Assembly (NCBI GenBank): GCA_017858135.1
Contig: JAFMBY010000004.1
Coordinates: 1-57,993, forward strand
Length of the DNA stretch: 57,993 bases
Reading direction: 5' to 3'
Source of the DNA: Porticoccaceae bacterium
GTDB lineage: Bacteria; Pseudomonadota; Gammaproteobacteria; Pseudomonadales; Porticoccaceae
Part shown: positions 37,260-46,933 of the stretch, in pieces
How the letters are laid out: each line of letters begins with the position of its first letter
How positions within the stretch are numbered: position 1 is the stretch's first letter
Notes under the pieces: model-generated
Told to the model about the DNA's origin: nothing
The model's input: only the letters and a program-made list of their open reading frames with translations
Database searches by the model: none
Translations under genes and position numbers: made by a program

Positions 37260-38708
37260 TCAGTTGTCGGCGAAGTAGTCGCCAGCCAGATTTTCAAATC
37301 GCGTGTACTTGCCGAGGAACGCCAATCGACAGGTGCCGATCGGGCCATTACGTTGCTTGCCAATGATGATTTCGGCACTGCCCTTGTCGGGACTGTCTTC
37401 GTTGTAAACCTCATCGCGATAGAGAAATACGATCACATCGGCGTCCTGCTCAATGGCACCGGATTCACGGAGGTCTGAGTTAATTGGCCGCTTGTTGGGC
37501 CGCTGTTCAAGATTACGACTCAACTGCGAGAGTGCAATCATTGGGCACTCGTATTCGCGTGCGAGATTTTTCAGTTCACGTGAGATCTGCGAGATCTCCT
37601 GCACCCGCCCTTCCGAGGGATTGTTACCACTCATCAGCTGCAGGTAATCGACCATAATCAAGCCGGGCTGAGCCTGCTCGTAGAGCTTTTCAGTATCTGC
37701 AGGCGTGTCGGCACCGTGCTCCTGATGCCACGCCTGACGCAACTGCTCAACCCGCTCACGAGTAAACTGCTTGATTTGATTGCGCATTTCAAGCGGCGTA
37801 ATGCCTGAGGTGTCATCAATAAACAACGGGCGATCTTTCAGACGCTGCGCAGCGCTACTCAGGCGCGGCCAATCATCTTCAGTAAGATTACCGGAGCGCA
37901 TACGCGTCTGATCGATCTTGCCGATCGACGACAGCAATCGAATAATCAACTGATTGGCGGGCATCTCCAGTGAGAACACCAGCACCGGACGATTTTGATT
38001 CAAGGTCGCATACTCAACCATATTCATGGCAAATGCGGTCTTACCCATCGACGGTCGACCCGCGACAATCACCAGATCAGACTTTTGCCAACCAGAAGTC
38101 ATCTCGTCGAGATCTTTAAAGCCAGTGCCCATACCGGTGATATCGGCATCGTTTCTAAACAGCTCATCAAGGCGTTCAACTGCCTCTTTTAGCAGCGCAT
38201 TAACTTCTTTAAAGCCGCCTTTTTTCGGCCGATTTTCAATGATCTCCTGCAACCGACTCTCAGCTTCCGCGAGTAGCTTCGAACTGTCCCAGCCGAGCGG
38301 ATTATAGCCTTTACGCACCATCTCACTGGCCGCACCAATTAACTGGCGGACAATTGAGCGTTCGAGAACAATCTGTGTATAGGCTTGAATATTGGCCGAG
38401 CTTGGGGTGCTATGAGCGAGCTCAACCAGGTACTCAGCGCCACCAATACTGGCCAATTCATTACTGTTTTGCAGTGACTCACTGAGGGTGATGGCATCAA
38501 ACGGTTGGCCAGCTTCGGCCAGCTTGGACATGGCGTTAAAAATAAGCTGATGATCTTGACTGTAGAAATCGCTGTCAGACAATACCGTCGCGGTAGCATC
38601 AAAGGCATCATTTTTTAGCATCAAGCCGCCGAGTACAGCCTGTTCCGCCTCGATGGAATGCGGCAGCGGCTGACTGGCTGTAGGCTCTGCAAATAATGCT
38701 TCGTTCAT
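37260..38708 (-). CDS. dnaB: Replicative DNA helicase
   Basis: Hexameric 5'-3' fork helicase. N-terminal DnaB domain (PHSIEAEQAVLGGLML), then RecA-like core with Walker A GRPSMGKTAFAMN, Walker B VDYLQLMSG and the arginine-finger region FLYRDEVYN; 482 residues, no intein. It lies after rplI and before panC. Confidence 0.98.
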   Translation of the reverse strand: MNEALFAEPTASQPLPHSIEAEQAVLGGLMLKNDAFDATATVLSDSDFYSQDHQLIFNAMSKLAEAGQPFDAITLSESLQNSNELASIGGAEYLVELAHSTPSSANIQAYTQIVLERSIVRQLIGAASEMVRKGYNPLGWDSSKLLAEAESRLQEIIENRPKKGGFKEVNALLKEAVERLDELFRNDADITGMGTGFKDLDEMTSGWQKSDLVIVAGRPSMGKTAFAMNMVEYATLNQNRPVLVFSLEMPANQLIIRLLSSIGKIDQTRMRSGNLTEDDWPRLSSAAQRLKDRPLFIDDTSGITPLEMRNQIKQFTRERVEQLRQAWHQEHGADTPADTEKLYEQAQPGLIMVDYLQLMSGNNPSEGRVQEISQISRELKNLAREYECPMIALSQLSRNLEQRPNKRPINSDLRESGAIEQDADVIVFLYRDEVYNEDSPDKGSAEIIIGKQRNGPIGTCRLAFLGKYTRFENLAGDYFADN

Positions 38709-38742
38709 ATTTTTAACTGATAACCTGTTTAGGGATGATACG

Positions 38743-38781
38743 AAAACGGCACTGCATCTTATTCAGAAGCAGTGCCGTTTT
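38743..38781 (-). terminator. Terminator between rplI and dnaB
   Basis: Perfect 13-bp arms AAAACGGCACTGC/GCAGTGCCGTTTT with a 13-nt loop, directly after the rplI stop. The A/T ends make it usable in both directions. It separates the ribosomal operon from dnaB-panC-panD, though read-through is possible. Confidence 0.8.
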
Positions 38782-38811
38782 GCAATAAATTTACCCGGAT
38801 TGAGCGGGGAT

Positions 38812-39261
38812 TTATTCAGCTTCAACAACCACAGTGAAGTTTTGCGTCACATCCACGTGCAGCTGGCACTCAACACTGTACTCGCCGACAAAACGGATCG
38901 GGCCGTCAGGCATATTGATTTCGCTTTTATTGATATCGCCACCTGCAGCCGCGATTGCATCTTCCAACTCGCGAATACCAACCGAACCGAACAGCTTGCC
39001 CTCGTCGCCAGCAACCGCTGAGATAGTCAGCGTACCGATTGCAACCAGCGCCGCAGCGCGCGCTTCAGCTTCAGCCAACTTGGCCGCAGCATTGGCTTCG
39101 AGATCTGCGCGACGCAGTTCAAATTCAGCAATATTTGACTCTGTTGCAAACACAGCTTTACCCTGCGGGATCAGGTAGTTGCGACCGAAGCCAGCCTTTA
39201 CATTAGCCTTGTCACCAATACCGCCCAACTTACCGATCTTTTCTAACAGAATGACTTCCAT
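38812..39261 (-). CDS. rplI: 50S ribosomal protein L9
   Basis: 149-residue two-domain protein joined by a long helix. N-terminal MEVILLEKIGKLGGIGDKANVKAGFGRNYL is the L9 signature. Last gene of rpsF-rpsR-(membrane protein)-rplI. Confidence 0.98.
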   Translation of the reverse strand: MEVILLEKIGKLGGIGDKANVKAGFGRNYLIPQGKAVFATESNIAEFELRRADLEANAAAKLAEAEARAAALVAIGTLTISAVAGDEGKLFGSVGIRELEDAIAAAGGDINKSEINMPDGPIRFVGEYSVECQLHVDVTQNFTVVVEAE

Positions 39262-39287
39262 CTTAATATCCTCTTTTCATACTTGGC

Positions 39288-40157
39288 TCAAGGTTTGCGG
39301 TTTTTAAACGCCGCAAGACGAGAGCGTAAATTCAATATGCTATCAACCAATCCGAGGCCAACCAGCACAGTACCTGTTGGACCGATAAAAAACAGTCCAA
39401 AGTACATTAATCCAAGCCAATGCCCACCCCAGTTCATCAACGCCACACTTGAGTGAACCAATGCCACGCCAGCAATCAACAGCGGCAGTGACAACAACTC
39501 CATCCAAGGCGTGTATTCACGGGGCAACGCCACACCAGCAACAACAATCGCAAACAAGATAAGCGCAACACGCTGATCTAATCGAAAACCGTGGAATTCT
39601 TCGCGAAATCCACCGGGATTAAATAACAGCGCTTGCCACCATCTTGCAACAAACAAGCCACAGACCACAGTCAGAGCGATCATCCATGCCAATAAACCGA
39701 GCACAAATGTTCTGTCGGGAACCAGACTTAGCTCCTCCGACACACCAGCCTGCGCGCTAATTTGCGCAACAAGCTCAGCAACCTCTGCAACCACCTGATC
39801 GATATCCGCGCTAGCAACAAATCCGACAATCGAAACTGCTACAGCACTGCAGATACCTACTCCAATCAATGTCCACTGCCACGACACGGTCGTGCGTAAG
39901 ATATTCGCTGCGACAACTATAACAACCAGTGCCGCAGAGGGAGCCAGAGTCAACAGTGGGCTCATACTGCTGGTCAGATAAAGTGCCAACCAGGGCAGTA
40001 GCGCCCAAAGTGCGACAATCAATCCTTCCGAGCTATCTTTGCGAAGAGTGACCAGACCAATGGTAGCTGGGCTTATCAATGGCAATAAGCTGCCAAAGAC
40101 TGCCGCAGCACATGCCTGAACACGCCCACGCATAATTAACTCTGCCAGGGCTCGCAA
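39288..40157 (-). CDS. Polytopic membrane protein, DUF2232-like, of the rpsR-rplI cluster
   Basis: 289 residues, about eight hydrophobic segments. RALAELIMRGRVQA at the start and FREEFHGFRLDQRVALIL near residue 185 are typical of the membrane proteins found between rpsR and rplI in pseudomonads and relatives. TTG start, with AGAGG 9 bases upstream, just after the rpsR stop. Function unknown; the gene may simply ride in the ribosomal operon. Confidence 0.8.
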   Translation of the reverse strand: MRALAELIMRGRVQACAAAVFGSLLPLISPATIGLVTLRKDSSEGLIVALWALLPWLALYLTSSMSPLLTLAPSAALVVIVVAANILRTTVSWQWTLIGVGICSAVAVSIVGFVASADIDQVVAEVAELVAQISAQAGVSEELSLVPDRTFVLGLLAWMIALTVVCGLFVARWWQALLFNPGGFREEFHGFRLDQRVALILFAIVVAGVALPREYTPWMELLSLPLLIAGVALVHSSVALMNWGGHWLGLMYFGLFFIGPTGTVLVGLGLVDSILNLRSRLAAFKNRKP

Positions 40158-40172
40158 AGGATTTAACCTCTA

Positions 40173-40400
40173 TTACTTGTGGCTATCGGTGTACGGCAGC
40201 AACGCAATGTAACGAGCGCGTTTAATCGCTTCTGCCAATTCACGCTGATAACGCGCTTTAGTTCCGGTGATACGGCTCGGTACAATCTTGCCGCTCTCAG
40301 AAACATAGCCCTTCAAAGTATCTAAATCTTTGTAATCAATTTCCGGTGCGCCTTCGGCACTGAAACGACAAAACTTTCTACGACGTACGAACTTAGCCAT
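40173..40400 (-). CDS. rpsR: 30S ribosomal protein S18
   Basis: 75 residues beginning [13 protein letters not shown], with [13 protein letters not shown] at the end, both typical of S18. The start overlaps the rpsF stop by one base (TAATG). Its N-terminal Ala is the RimI substrate; rimI is also in this window. Confidence 0.98.
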   Translation of the reverse strand: MAKFVRRRKFCRFSAEGAPEIDYKDLDTLKGYVSESGKIVPSRITGTKARYQRELAEAIKRARYIALLPYTDSHK

Positions 40401-40900
40401 TATTCTTCTCCCTCGCTCTTCGCTGCTTCAACAACTTCCTCGGCTTCAACTGCAGGTTCTGCAGCGGCCTTGGCAGCTTCATCAGCGGCTTTGGCAGCAT
40501 CTTCAGCCGCTTTAGCTTCGTCTGCTTTGGCTTTCGCAGCATTGCGACGCTCGCGGGCTTCTTTGTCTGCTTTATCAGCATTCTCAGCTTTCATAATCGG
40601 CGATTCAACTGTGATAGCCTCGTCGCGACGAATAACCATGCTGCGCAAAACAGCATCGTTGTAACGGAAAGTAGAGTTAAGCTCGTCAAGGACTTCCTGA
40701 CCACATTCGACGTTCATCAGAATGTAGTGAGCTTTGTGAATTTTGTTGATTGGGTAAGCCAGCTGGCGGCGACCCCAGTCTTCTAGACGGTGGACCTTGC
40801 CTTCGCCTGCTTCAATAGAAGCAGAGTAACGCTCGATCATGCCGGAAACTTGCTCGCTCTGGTCCGGGTGAACCAGGAATACGATTTCGTAGTGACGCAT
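40400..40900 (-). CDS. rpsF: 30S ribosomal protein S6 with long acidic/alanine-rich tail
   Basis: 166 residues. The S6 core ([18 protein letters not shown] to about residue 105) is followed by a 60-residue tail rich in Ala, Glu, Lys and Asp, a likely charged helix; E. coli S6 is about 30 residues shorter. First gene of the operon, with promoter and structured leader upstream. S6 partners S18 in the ribosome and S6:S18 represses this operon in several bacteria. Confidence 0.97.
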   Translation of the reverse strand: MRHYEIVFLVHPDQSEQVSGMIERYSASIEAGEGKVHRLEDWGRRQLAYPINKIHKAHYILMNVECGQEVLDELNSTFRYNDAVLRSMVIRRDEAITVESPIMKAENADKADKEARERRNAAKAKADEAKAAEDAAKAADEAAKAAAEPAVEAEEVVEAAKSEGEE

Positions 40901-41001
40901 TGTATCTCCTCGTGGGTTAAACAGTCTCCTGCTAGCGCCTATCGGTCACTGCAGTGAGACAAGGAGTGCCTGAGCTATGCCCAGACGCTGTAAGGCGCGC
41001 T
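40901..41001 (-). promoter_or_regulatory. rpsF 5' leader, candidate S6:S18 autoregulatory element
   Basis: The leader is about 95 nt. It contains the perfect palindrome TCACTGCAGTGA followed directly by CCG, the trinucleotide that the S6:S18 mRNA motif needs near a hairpin. Strong GAGGAGA ribosome binding site at the end. The assignment rests on position and this motif only. Confidence 0.35.
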
Positions 41002-41030
41002 ATTGTAGTGACTTGACCTGCCCGTTGCAA
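41002..41030 (-). promoter_or_regulatory. Sigma70-type promoter of rpsF operon
   Basis: On the minus strand TTGCAA and TACAAT (one mismatch) are separated by 17 bp. Confidence 0.65.
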
Positions 41031-41049
41031 CCGTCATTTTCGCGGCTTT

Positions 41050-41637
41050 TTAGCGGCTTTTTTCAATCACTTGCGAGGTGTTGATAAGGGTGAAAATTGA
41101 ACGCACATTGCTGCGTGGTTGCGTCAGAATTGAGGTGATCGCTATCTCCTCGAGCGCAACGATGACATGAAAGACAATGACCGCATTAAAGAACAGATCG
41201 GCCTTCATCAAGGTAAGCAGGTAATAAGCTGGTGCCATCAGCACCGCAGCGGTCTTCGCTCCGAGAGTATGATAGCTTGGATATTCGCCAAACTTGCCCA
41301 TGGCATAAGCCACCGGGAGCAGAAAAGACAGCGCAGCAGCGAGCAAAAACCAAGCCTGCTTGGCAAACACTTCAGGCCAGATCCAATACAGGCCGAGAAT
41401 CATACCGCCATAGGTGAGTACATCAGCCCAGCTATCCAGCTTCGCACCGAGTTCCGAGACCTGATTTAACTTGCGTGCAAGATAGCCATCAAAGGCGTCA
41501 CTCAATAGAGATATAGCGAGCACCGCCAGAAAGACCTGCGCTTGGGCAAAATAAGCCAAACCAATCAATACCGGCACTAATGCCAGCCTTGTGAGGCTTA
41601 ACATATTAGGTATTGAATAAAGTGTTGACTCTGCCAT
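41050..41637 (-). CDS. CDP-alcohol phosphatidyltransferase family protein
   Basis: 195 residues from the ATG at 41637 (MAESTLYSIPN); the track ORF starts at a TTG four codons earlier. The full family motif is present: DAFDGYLARKLNQVSELGAKLDSWAD, with about five membrane helices. It resembles PgsA (phosphatidylglycerophosphate synthase) in size, but the start SIPNMLSLTRLALVPVLIG is shared with other members and the alcohol substrate cannot be told. It sits between rlmB and rpsF, where no such gene is usual. Confidence 0.8.
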   Translation of the reverse strand: MAESTLYSIPNMLSLTRLALVPVLIGLAYFAQAQVFLAVLAISLLSDAFDGYLARKLNQVSELGAKLDSWADVLTYGGMILGLYWIWPEVFAKQAWFLLAAALSFLLPVAYAMGKFGEYPSYHTLGAKTAAVLMAPAYYLLTLMKADLFFNAVIVFHVIVALEEIAITSILTQPRSNVRSIFTLINTSQVIEKSR

Positions 41638-41777
41638 ATCCCTTACCAAGTTGTCGCTATCGCGTTTCTCCCAGCAGAGTTTGCATTATTATTTAAAGCT
41701 ATTTGACGCAAACGCATGCCTAAAGAGTAGCATAGACGAAAATACCGCTAGCGGGATTATCTGATGGCAGAGCAAAC

Positions 41778-42509
41778 TCAACCGCGCCGCTGACGGACAA
41801 TCTCAAACAGGCAGATGCCTGTCGCCACAGAGACATTTAGACTACTCACCTCGCCCGCCATCGGTAATTTCGCCAGATAGTCGCACTGCTTGCGAGTGAG
41901 CTGGCGAATACCTTTACCCTCAGCGCCCATCACCAGCACCAACGGGCCAGTGAGGTCGATATCATAGATAAATTGCTCTGCTTCGCCAGCAGCGCCAACC
42001 ACCCAGGCGCCCTGCTGCTGCAGTTTTTCCAGCGTTCGAGTGAGATTAGTCACCATTACCAGCGGCACCGACTCTGCGGCACCACAGGCGACCTTTTGCA
42101 CTACCGGGGTCAAGCCCACTGAATTATCTTTGGGCACAATGACGGCTTGCACCCCCGCGCCATCAGCTGAGCGCAAACAGGCACCGAGGTTGTGTGGATC
42201 AGTGACACCATCGAGGACTAAGAATAGCGCCTTACTGCCCTGTTGTTCGGCCATCTCTAGCAGATAACTTTCATCGTAAGTTTGGCCGGATTCGCACAGT
42301 GCGATAACACCCTGATGGCGACCATCGACTTTATCGTCAAGATTCTTCACCGTCGCCCACTGCAGCGTCACGCCATGCTGCTCGGCCAACTTATGAATTT
42401 TTTGTAGTCGATCATCCTGACGACCACGCTGCACATGCAGCTCGCGTACGCGCTGCGGTGCTGACTTGAGCATGGTTTGAACAGCATGTATGCCGTAGAT
42501 CCAATCCAC
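41778..42509 (-). CDS. rlmB: 23S rRNA (guanosine-2'-O-)-methyltransferase RlmB
   Basis: SPOUT-family methyltransferase that modifies G2251 in the peptidyl-transferase loop. N-terminal [10 protein letters not shown], then knot motifs [33 protein letters not shown] and [17 protein letters not shown]. 243 residues; GTG start behind GGGAGA. Confidence 0.97.
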   Translation of the reverse strand: MDWIYGIHAVQTMLKSAPQRVRELHVQRGRQDDRLQKIHKLAEQHGVTLQWATVKNLDDKVDGRHQGVIALCESGQTYDESYLLEMAEQQGSKALFLVLDGVTDPHNLGACLRSADGAGVQAVIVPKDNSVGLTPVVQKVACGAAESVPLVMVTNLTRTLEKLQQQGAWVVGAAGEAEQFIYDIDLTGPLVLVMGAEGKGIRQLTRKQCDYLAKLPMAGEVSSLNVSVATGICLFEIVRQRRG

Positions 42510-42599
42510 TGCAATCTCCCGATAAATATTCTATTGATTGCGCATTGTACTGGCTTTCGGCAGAATTCGAAGATGATTCACTGCGCTGACCAATAATAT

Positions 42600-43070
42600 A
42601 TGTCCCTGCCCTCGCCCAACCCCCACCCCACTGCAAGTTTACTGCGCCGTATCGCAGCATTTGTCTACGACGCCTTTTTGCTATTTGCCATTACGCTTGC
42701 CTATGGATTGCTGCTAACGGTGATTAAAGTTATTTTTAACGGCACCCAACAACTTGAGGAGATTCAGCCTGGACTCCTCCTCCAATGCTTAATCATTGCC
42801 GGTTGGTTGGCGACGCTAATGGGCTATTACTACATTAGCTGGCGCAAACAGGGCCAGACCTTGGGCATGAAATCCTGGCGGCTCAAATTGCAGCAAGCGG
42901 ATGGCTCACTGGCCACGCCCGAGCAATGCGTCAAACGCAGCGTGCTCGCCACTCTTTCTCTTGGCGCCGCCGGTATTGGTTATCTGTGGTGTCTTGTGCC
43001 GCCAGCCAAAGCCTGCCTGCATGATATTTACAGCGCCACTGAAGTCGTGGTGTTGCCAAAAACAAAATAA
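42600..43070 (+). CDS. RDD family membrane protein
   Basis: 156 residues; the RDD domain begins [16 protein letters not shown] and continues [17 protein letters not shown] after two membrane helices, with a third at the end. Role unknown for this subfamily; some RDD proteins act as ion antiporters. No visible ribosome binding site. It lies 14 bp before glpK, possibly cotranscribed, and divergent from rlmB. Confidence 0.85.
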   Translation: MSLPSPNPHPTASLLRRIAAFVYDAFLLFAITLAYGLLLTVIKVIFNGTQQLEEIQPGLLLQCLIIAGWLATLMGYYYISWRKQGQTLGMKSWRLKLQQADGSLATPEQCVKRSVLATLSLGAAGIGYLWCLVPPAKACLHDIYSATEVVVLPKTK

Positions 43071-43084
43071 TAAAAGGCGTCATT

Positions 43085-44572
43085 ATGGATACTGCGAAAA
43101 AATTGATCCTGGCACTGGACCAGGGAACCACCTCCTCCAGAGCCATACTGTTTGATCAGACTTACGCCATCGTCGCCCAATCACAGCAAGAGTTTGCACA
43201 GCACTTCCCCGACTCCGGTTGGGTTGAACACAATGCCATGGATATCTGGCAAACCTCTATTGATACTGCCAGACAGGCACTTGTTAAAGCAGGAATCAGT
43301 GCCCAACAGATTGCCGCCATCGGCATCACCAATCAGCGAGAGACCACATTGCTGTGGGACCGTCAAACCGGTGAGCCGATCTACAACGCTATTGTCTGGC
43401 AAGACCGACGCACGGCAGAGTACTGCAACGGTCTTAAAGAGCAGGGGCTGGAAAAAATGGTCAGTAGTAAAACTGGCCTATTGCTAGACCCCTACTTTTC
43501 CGCCACCAAAATCGCCTGGCTGCTCGATAATGTGAGCGGCGCCCGCGACAGAGCCGAGCGCGGCGAACTCGCCTTTGGCACCATGGATAGCTGGCTACTG
43601 TGGAACCTCACCGAAGGTCAGATCCACGCCACTGATGCCACCAATGCTTCGCGCACCAATCTCTACAATATCCACGACGGCGACTGGGACGACGAGTTAT
43701 TAGCGCTCTTCAATATTCCCCGCTCGCTACTGCCAGCGGTTAAAGATTGCGCCGCCGACTTCGGCTCAACCAGCTTACTAGGCAGTGACATTCCCATTCT
43801 CGGCATTGCCGGCGACCAGCAAGCCGCCACTCTAGGGCAAGCCTGTTTTGAAACCGGCATGATGAAATCCACCTATGGCACTGGATGTTTTGCACTGCTA
43901 AATACCGGCTCAATCGCAGTTACATCGAAGAATAAATTACTTACCACTATCGCCTATCAACTCGACGGCAAAGTCACCTACGCCCTTGAGGGCTCAATCT
44001 TTATTGCCGGTGCCGCCGTGCAATGGCTGCGCGATGGTCTCGGCATTATCGACAGCGCCGCAGAGTCAGGTGGTCTTGCGCACCAGGCCGATGACAATCA
44101 AGAAGTCTATATGATTCCCGCCTTCACCGGACTCGGTGCCCCCTGGTGGGATGCCGATGCCCGCGGCGCACTATTTGGTTTGACCCGCAGCACCGGCGCG
44201 GCGGAAATCTCCCGCGCGGCACTGGAGTCGGTGTGCTACCAAACCCTCGACTTGCTCAACGCCATGCACGCGGATTGGGATCAAAGTGTAGAGACGGTAT
44301 TGCGCGTTGATGGCGGTATGGTCGCCAGCGAGTGGACCATGCAGCGACTGGCAGATATTTTACAGGCACCGGTTGATCGTCCGGTGATTGCCGAGACAAC
44401 GGCACTTGGCGCGGCTTGGCTGGCAGGCTCGAGAGCGGGTGTATGGCCAGATCAACAGGGCTTTGCCGACAATTGGCGGTTGGATAAAAACTTTTCACCC
44501 AGCATGCCGATTGCACTGCGTGATAAAAAAGTGGCCGGCTGGAATCAGGCGGTTCAGCGCGTACTCACGTGA
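43085..44572 (+). CDS. glpK: Glycerol kinase
   Basis: Phosphorylates glycerol to glycerol-3-phosphate. FGGY-family sequence with the phosphate loop [29 protein letters not shown] and the late motif [13 protein letters not shown]; 495 residues. AAGGCG lies 6 bases upstream of the ATG. No glpF or glpD is nearby, so uptake and oxidation must be encoded elsewhere. Two REP-like motifs follow. Confidence 0.97.
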   Translation: MDTAKKLILALDQGTTSSRAILFDQTYAIVAQSQQEFAQHFPDSGWVEHNAMDIWQTSIDTARQALVKAGISAQQIAAIGITNQRETTLLWDRQTGEPIYNAIVWQDRRTAEYCNGLKEQGLEKMVSSKTGLLLDPYFSATKIAWLLDNVSGARDRAERGELAFGTMDSWLLWNLTEGQIHATDATNASRTNLYNIHDGDWDDELLALFNIPRSLLPAVKDCAADFGSTSLLGSDIPILGIAGDQQAATLGQACFETGMMKSTYGTGCFALLNTGSIAVTSKNKLLTTIAYQLDGKVTYALEGSIFIAGAAVQWLRDGLGIIDSAAESGGLAHQADDNQEVYMIPAFTGLGAPWWDADARGALFGLTRSTGAAEISRAALESVCYQTLDLLNAMHADWDQSVETVLRVDGGMVASEWTMQRLADILQAPVDRPVIAETTALGAAWLAGSRAGVWPDQQGFADNWRLDKNFSPSMPIALRDKKVAGWNQAVQRVLT

Positions 44573-44595
44573 AACGCCGCCCTGAGGCTTCTTGA

Positions 44596-44650
44596 ATCTG
44601 TCAGGCTGAGCTTTTTAAACTGTCATCCTGAGCGGAGCCGAAGGATCTCC
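44596..44650. repeat. REP-like repeats TGTCAGGCTGAGC and TGTCATCCTGAGCGGAGCCGAAGGATCT
   Basis: Two related motifs lie in tandem between glpK and lptG. The second is nearly the widespread bacterial intergenic repeat TGTCATCCTGAGCGnAGnCGAAGGATCT, whose ends are complementary (ATCCT...AGGAT). The first matches its sister motif TGTCAGGxTGAGC. A split copy lies near 29.8 kb. Confidence 0.65.
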
Positions 44651-44651
44651 T

Positions 44652-45722
44652 CTAACCGCTACGCCTAAGCAAATACAACCCCACTAAGACACAGAAAAGA
44701 ATCGGCGCCAACACCGCCAGCAGCGGAGGAAACTGAAATACCACGCTCAGCGGACCCAACATATCCTGAAAGATTCGGAAGCTAATACCCACCACCACAC
44801 CGATAAAAATCCTGAACCCCATGGTCGAGTCGCGCAGCGGGCCAAACACAAATGAAATGCCAAGCAATACCAGCCCGATAATAACCAATGGTTGCAGAAC
44901 CTTGCGCCAAAAGGCGACCTCGTAACTGGCAGTCTCTATATTTTGTAGATCGAGAAAACGAATGTAGTTGTACAGACTTTCAATCGACAGTGATTCCGCG
45001 GGCAAAATATTCAACGTTAGAACATCCGGCGTCAACTCAGACTCCCAGCGCCGAGTAAGCAGCTTGTCTTTTTCAGTACGGTTTTCTAAGAAACGCGTGA
45101 CCGAGACATTCTCTTCGATCCAATAGCGCTCGCTGGCGTTGAAGGTCGCCCGCGACGCAAAGCTCGCCTCTTCGATCTGCCTGTCATCATTAAACTGGTA
45201 ACGTGTCACCCCATATAAAACACCGCCGGGGAAGACCACATTAAAATGCATAAACTGATTGCCCTCACGATTCCACAACCCAGACGCAGAATCTTGAGCG
45301 CTTTCACCCTTGCGCAAATACTCCCGCCGCCCCTCGGCCAGCTGATCGAGATAAGGTGAAAAATATTCACCAATGGTCATCGCTAAAACAATAAACACCA
45401 GTACCGGTTTAAGTACAAAACCAACAATGCGTAGGGGCGAAACGCCAGCCGCGCGCATCACGATGACCTCGCTATTACCCGCTAACAGGCCGAGACCAAT
45501 CAGGCAGCCAATAAGCGACGCGAAAGGAATATATTCATAAATTCTCGAGGGTAATAATGTGCAGACGTAAATCAGTACATCGGTAAATAGGTAGTTGCGC
45601 GCGACATCCCCAGACTGATCGATAATCGCGCCGACAGCATCCAACCCGACCAACACTATCAAAGCAACTGCGATTGCAGCAAACACCGTTGTGCCCACAT
45701 GCCAGGAGAGACGACTCATCAT
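44652..45722 (-). CDS. lptG: LPS export ABC transporter permease LptG
   Basis: Inner-membrane permease of the Lpt system that extracts lipopolysaccharide. 356 residues with three N-terminal helices, a periplasmic jellyroll region (about residues 130-265) and three C-terminal helices. Start overlaps the lptF stop as ATGA. Confidence 0.95.
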   Translation of the reverse strand: MMSRLSWHVGTTVFAAIAVALIVLVGLDAVGAIIDQSGDVARNYLFTDVLIYVCTLLPSRIYEYIPFASLIGCLIGLGLLAGNSEVIVMRAAGVSPLRIVGFVLKPVLVFIVLAMTIGEYFSPYLDQLAEGRREYLRKGESAQDSASGLWNREGNQFMHFNVVFPGGVLYGVTRYQFNDDRQIEEASFASRATFNASERYWIEENVSVTRFLENRTEKDKLLTRRWESELTPDVLTLNILPAESLSIESLYNYIRFLDLQNIETASYEVAFWRKVLQPLVIIGLVLLGISFVFGPLRDSTMGFRIFIGVVVGISFRIFQDMLGPLSVVFQFPPLLAVLAPILFCVLVGLYLLRRSG

Positions 45723-46837
45723 GCGGCCACACCGCCATTAGTTATCCGTTGAGCCGACTGCGGTTTTTTCGGACCACCGGATTTAAGTAATAAAACCGCA
45801 ATACCGAGATAGACCATGTGCACTGGCAACAGCGTTACCGAGATCGCAATAGCACCAGATTCAATCGCCCCTCGCATCGCATTTAGAGCGACCAGATAGG
45901 TGAAATAGAGAACGATCGCGGGTAACAATTTCCCATAGCGGCCCTGACGATTATTGGTGCGACTGAGAGGCACAGCTAATAGGGTCACCACAATAACCAT
46001 CAGCGGAATCGATAAGCGCCACTGCAGAGTCGCCTGCAACTCGGGGTCATTTGAACCCAGTAGTAGCGCCGTGGGCACGGCATCAGTCTTGGCTTTCCTC
46101 AAATCTGGCTGAGTCGCCTCCAGACGCGAGCCGTATTCTTCAAAATAGGTAATTTGGTAGTCGTTTTGCCCTGGCACGCCCTCAATTCGATAACCGCTGT
46201 CCATCACCAGATAGCGCTCATTACTGCCCTCAGCCTGCTGCTGGCGCCCTTTGTCGGCAAGTACCAAAATCAAACGACGATCCGCGTTTTCCGCACTGCC
46301 CGTTGTCATGGCTAAAAAGATATCATCCAACTCGCGATCGTCTGTGACGGCTTCAGCATAGGTGACACCTTTACCGCCAGATAGCGAGTAGAACTTCTTC
46401 GGCATCAACTTATCCAGCTCACTGCGCGACTTTTCGGCTTCATAGAGCGCTTCGGCTTTGGCCATACCCGTCGGAGAAACCGAAAGGCTCAACCAGCCGG
46501 TGAGCACGGCAAAGGCCGATGCCATGATCAAGGTATAACCCATCAGGCGCCTTTCCGAGACACCACAGGCTTTCAGCACACTCATCTCATTTTGCACATA
46601 GAGTCTGCCAAAAGAGAGCAACACGGCGAGAAAGAATGCCAACGGCAAAGTCAGTTCAAGAAACCCGGGAATGCGGTAACCAATCATGGCGAAGATAGCG
46701 TTTGAGTCCATATCCCCAGCCACTGCTTTGGCCAGATATTTAACAAAGCGGCCACTCATCAACACCAACAGCAGGATCACGCAGACCGCCAGGGTGGCGG
46801 ATAAAATTTCACGGCAGAGGTAACGAAAAATAATCAC
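45719..46837 (-). CDS. lptF: LPS export ABC transporter permease LptF
   Basis: Partner of LptG, same 3+3 helix design with a periplasmic beta domain (KFYSLSGGKGVTYAEAVTDD). MIIFRYLCREILSATLAV is the LptF start; GTG initiator. 372 residues. Divergent from pepA by about 96 bp, the standard gammaproteobacterial layout. Confidence 0.95.
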   Translation of the reverse strand: MIIFRYLCREILSATLAVCVILLLVLMSGRFVKYLAKAVAGDMDSNAIFAMIGYRIPGFLELTLPLAFFLAVLLSFGRLYVQNEMSVLKACGVSERRLMGYTLIMASAFAVLTGWLSLSVSPTGMAKAEALYEAEKSRSELDKLMPKKFYSLSGGKGVTYAEAVTDDRELDDIFLAMTTGSAENADRRLILVLADKGRQQQAEGSNERYLVMDSGYRIEGVPGQNDYQITYFEEYGSRLEATQPDLRKAKTDAVPTALLLGSNDPELQATLQWRLSIPLMVIVVTLLAVPLSRTNNRQGRYGKLLPAIVLYFTYLVALNAMRGAIESGAIAISVTLLPVHMVYLGIAVLLLKSGGPKKPQSAQRITNGGVAA

Positions 46838-46894
46838 AAGATGCAGTTATAACCCTTGGGTGCGCTGGCGCAAAATGCTATCGTTCGCCAACTG

Positions 46895-46924
46895 TTTACA
46901 TTCAAAAAAATACATCAATACAAT
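46895..46924 (+). promoter_or_regulatory. Candidate pepA promoter, close to the start codon
   Basis: TTTACA and TACAAT (one mismatch each) are separated by 18 bp, but the -10 ends only 9 bp before the pepA ATG. Used as written, it would give an almost leaderless mRNA. A weaker pair, TTGGGT-17-TATCGT, lies farther upstream. Confidence 0.4.
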
Positions 46925-46933
46925 GGATCAACT

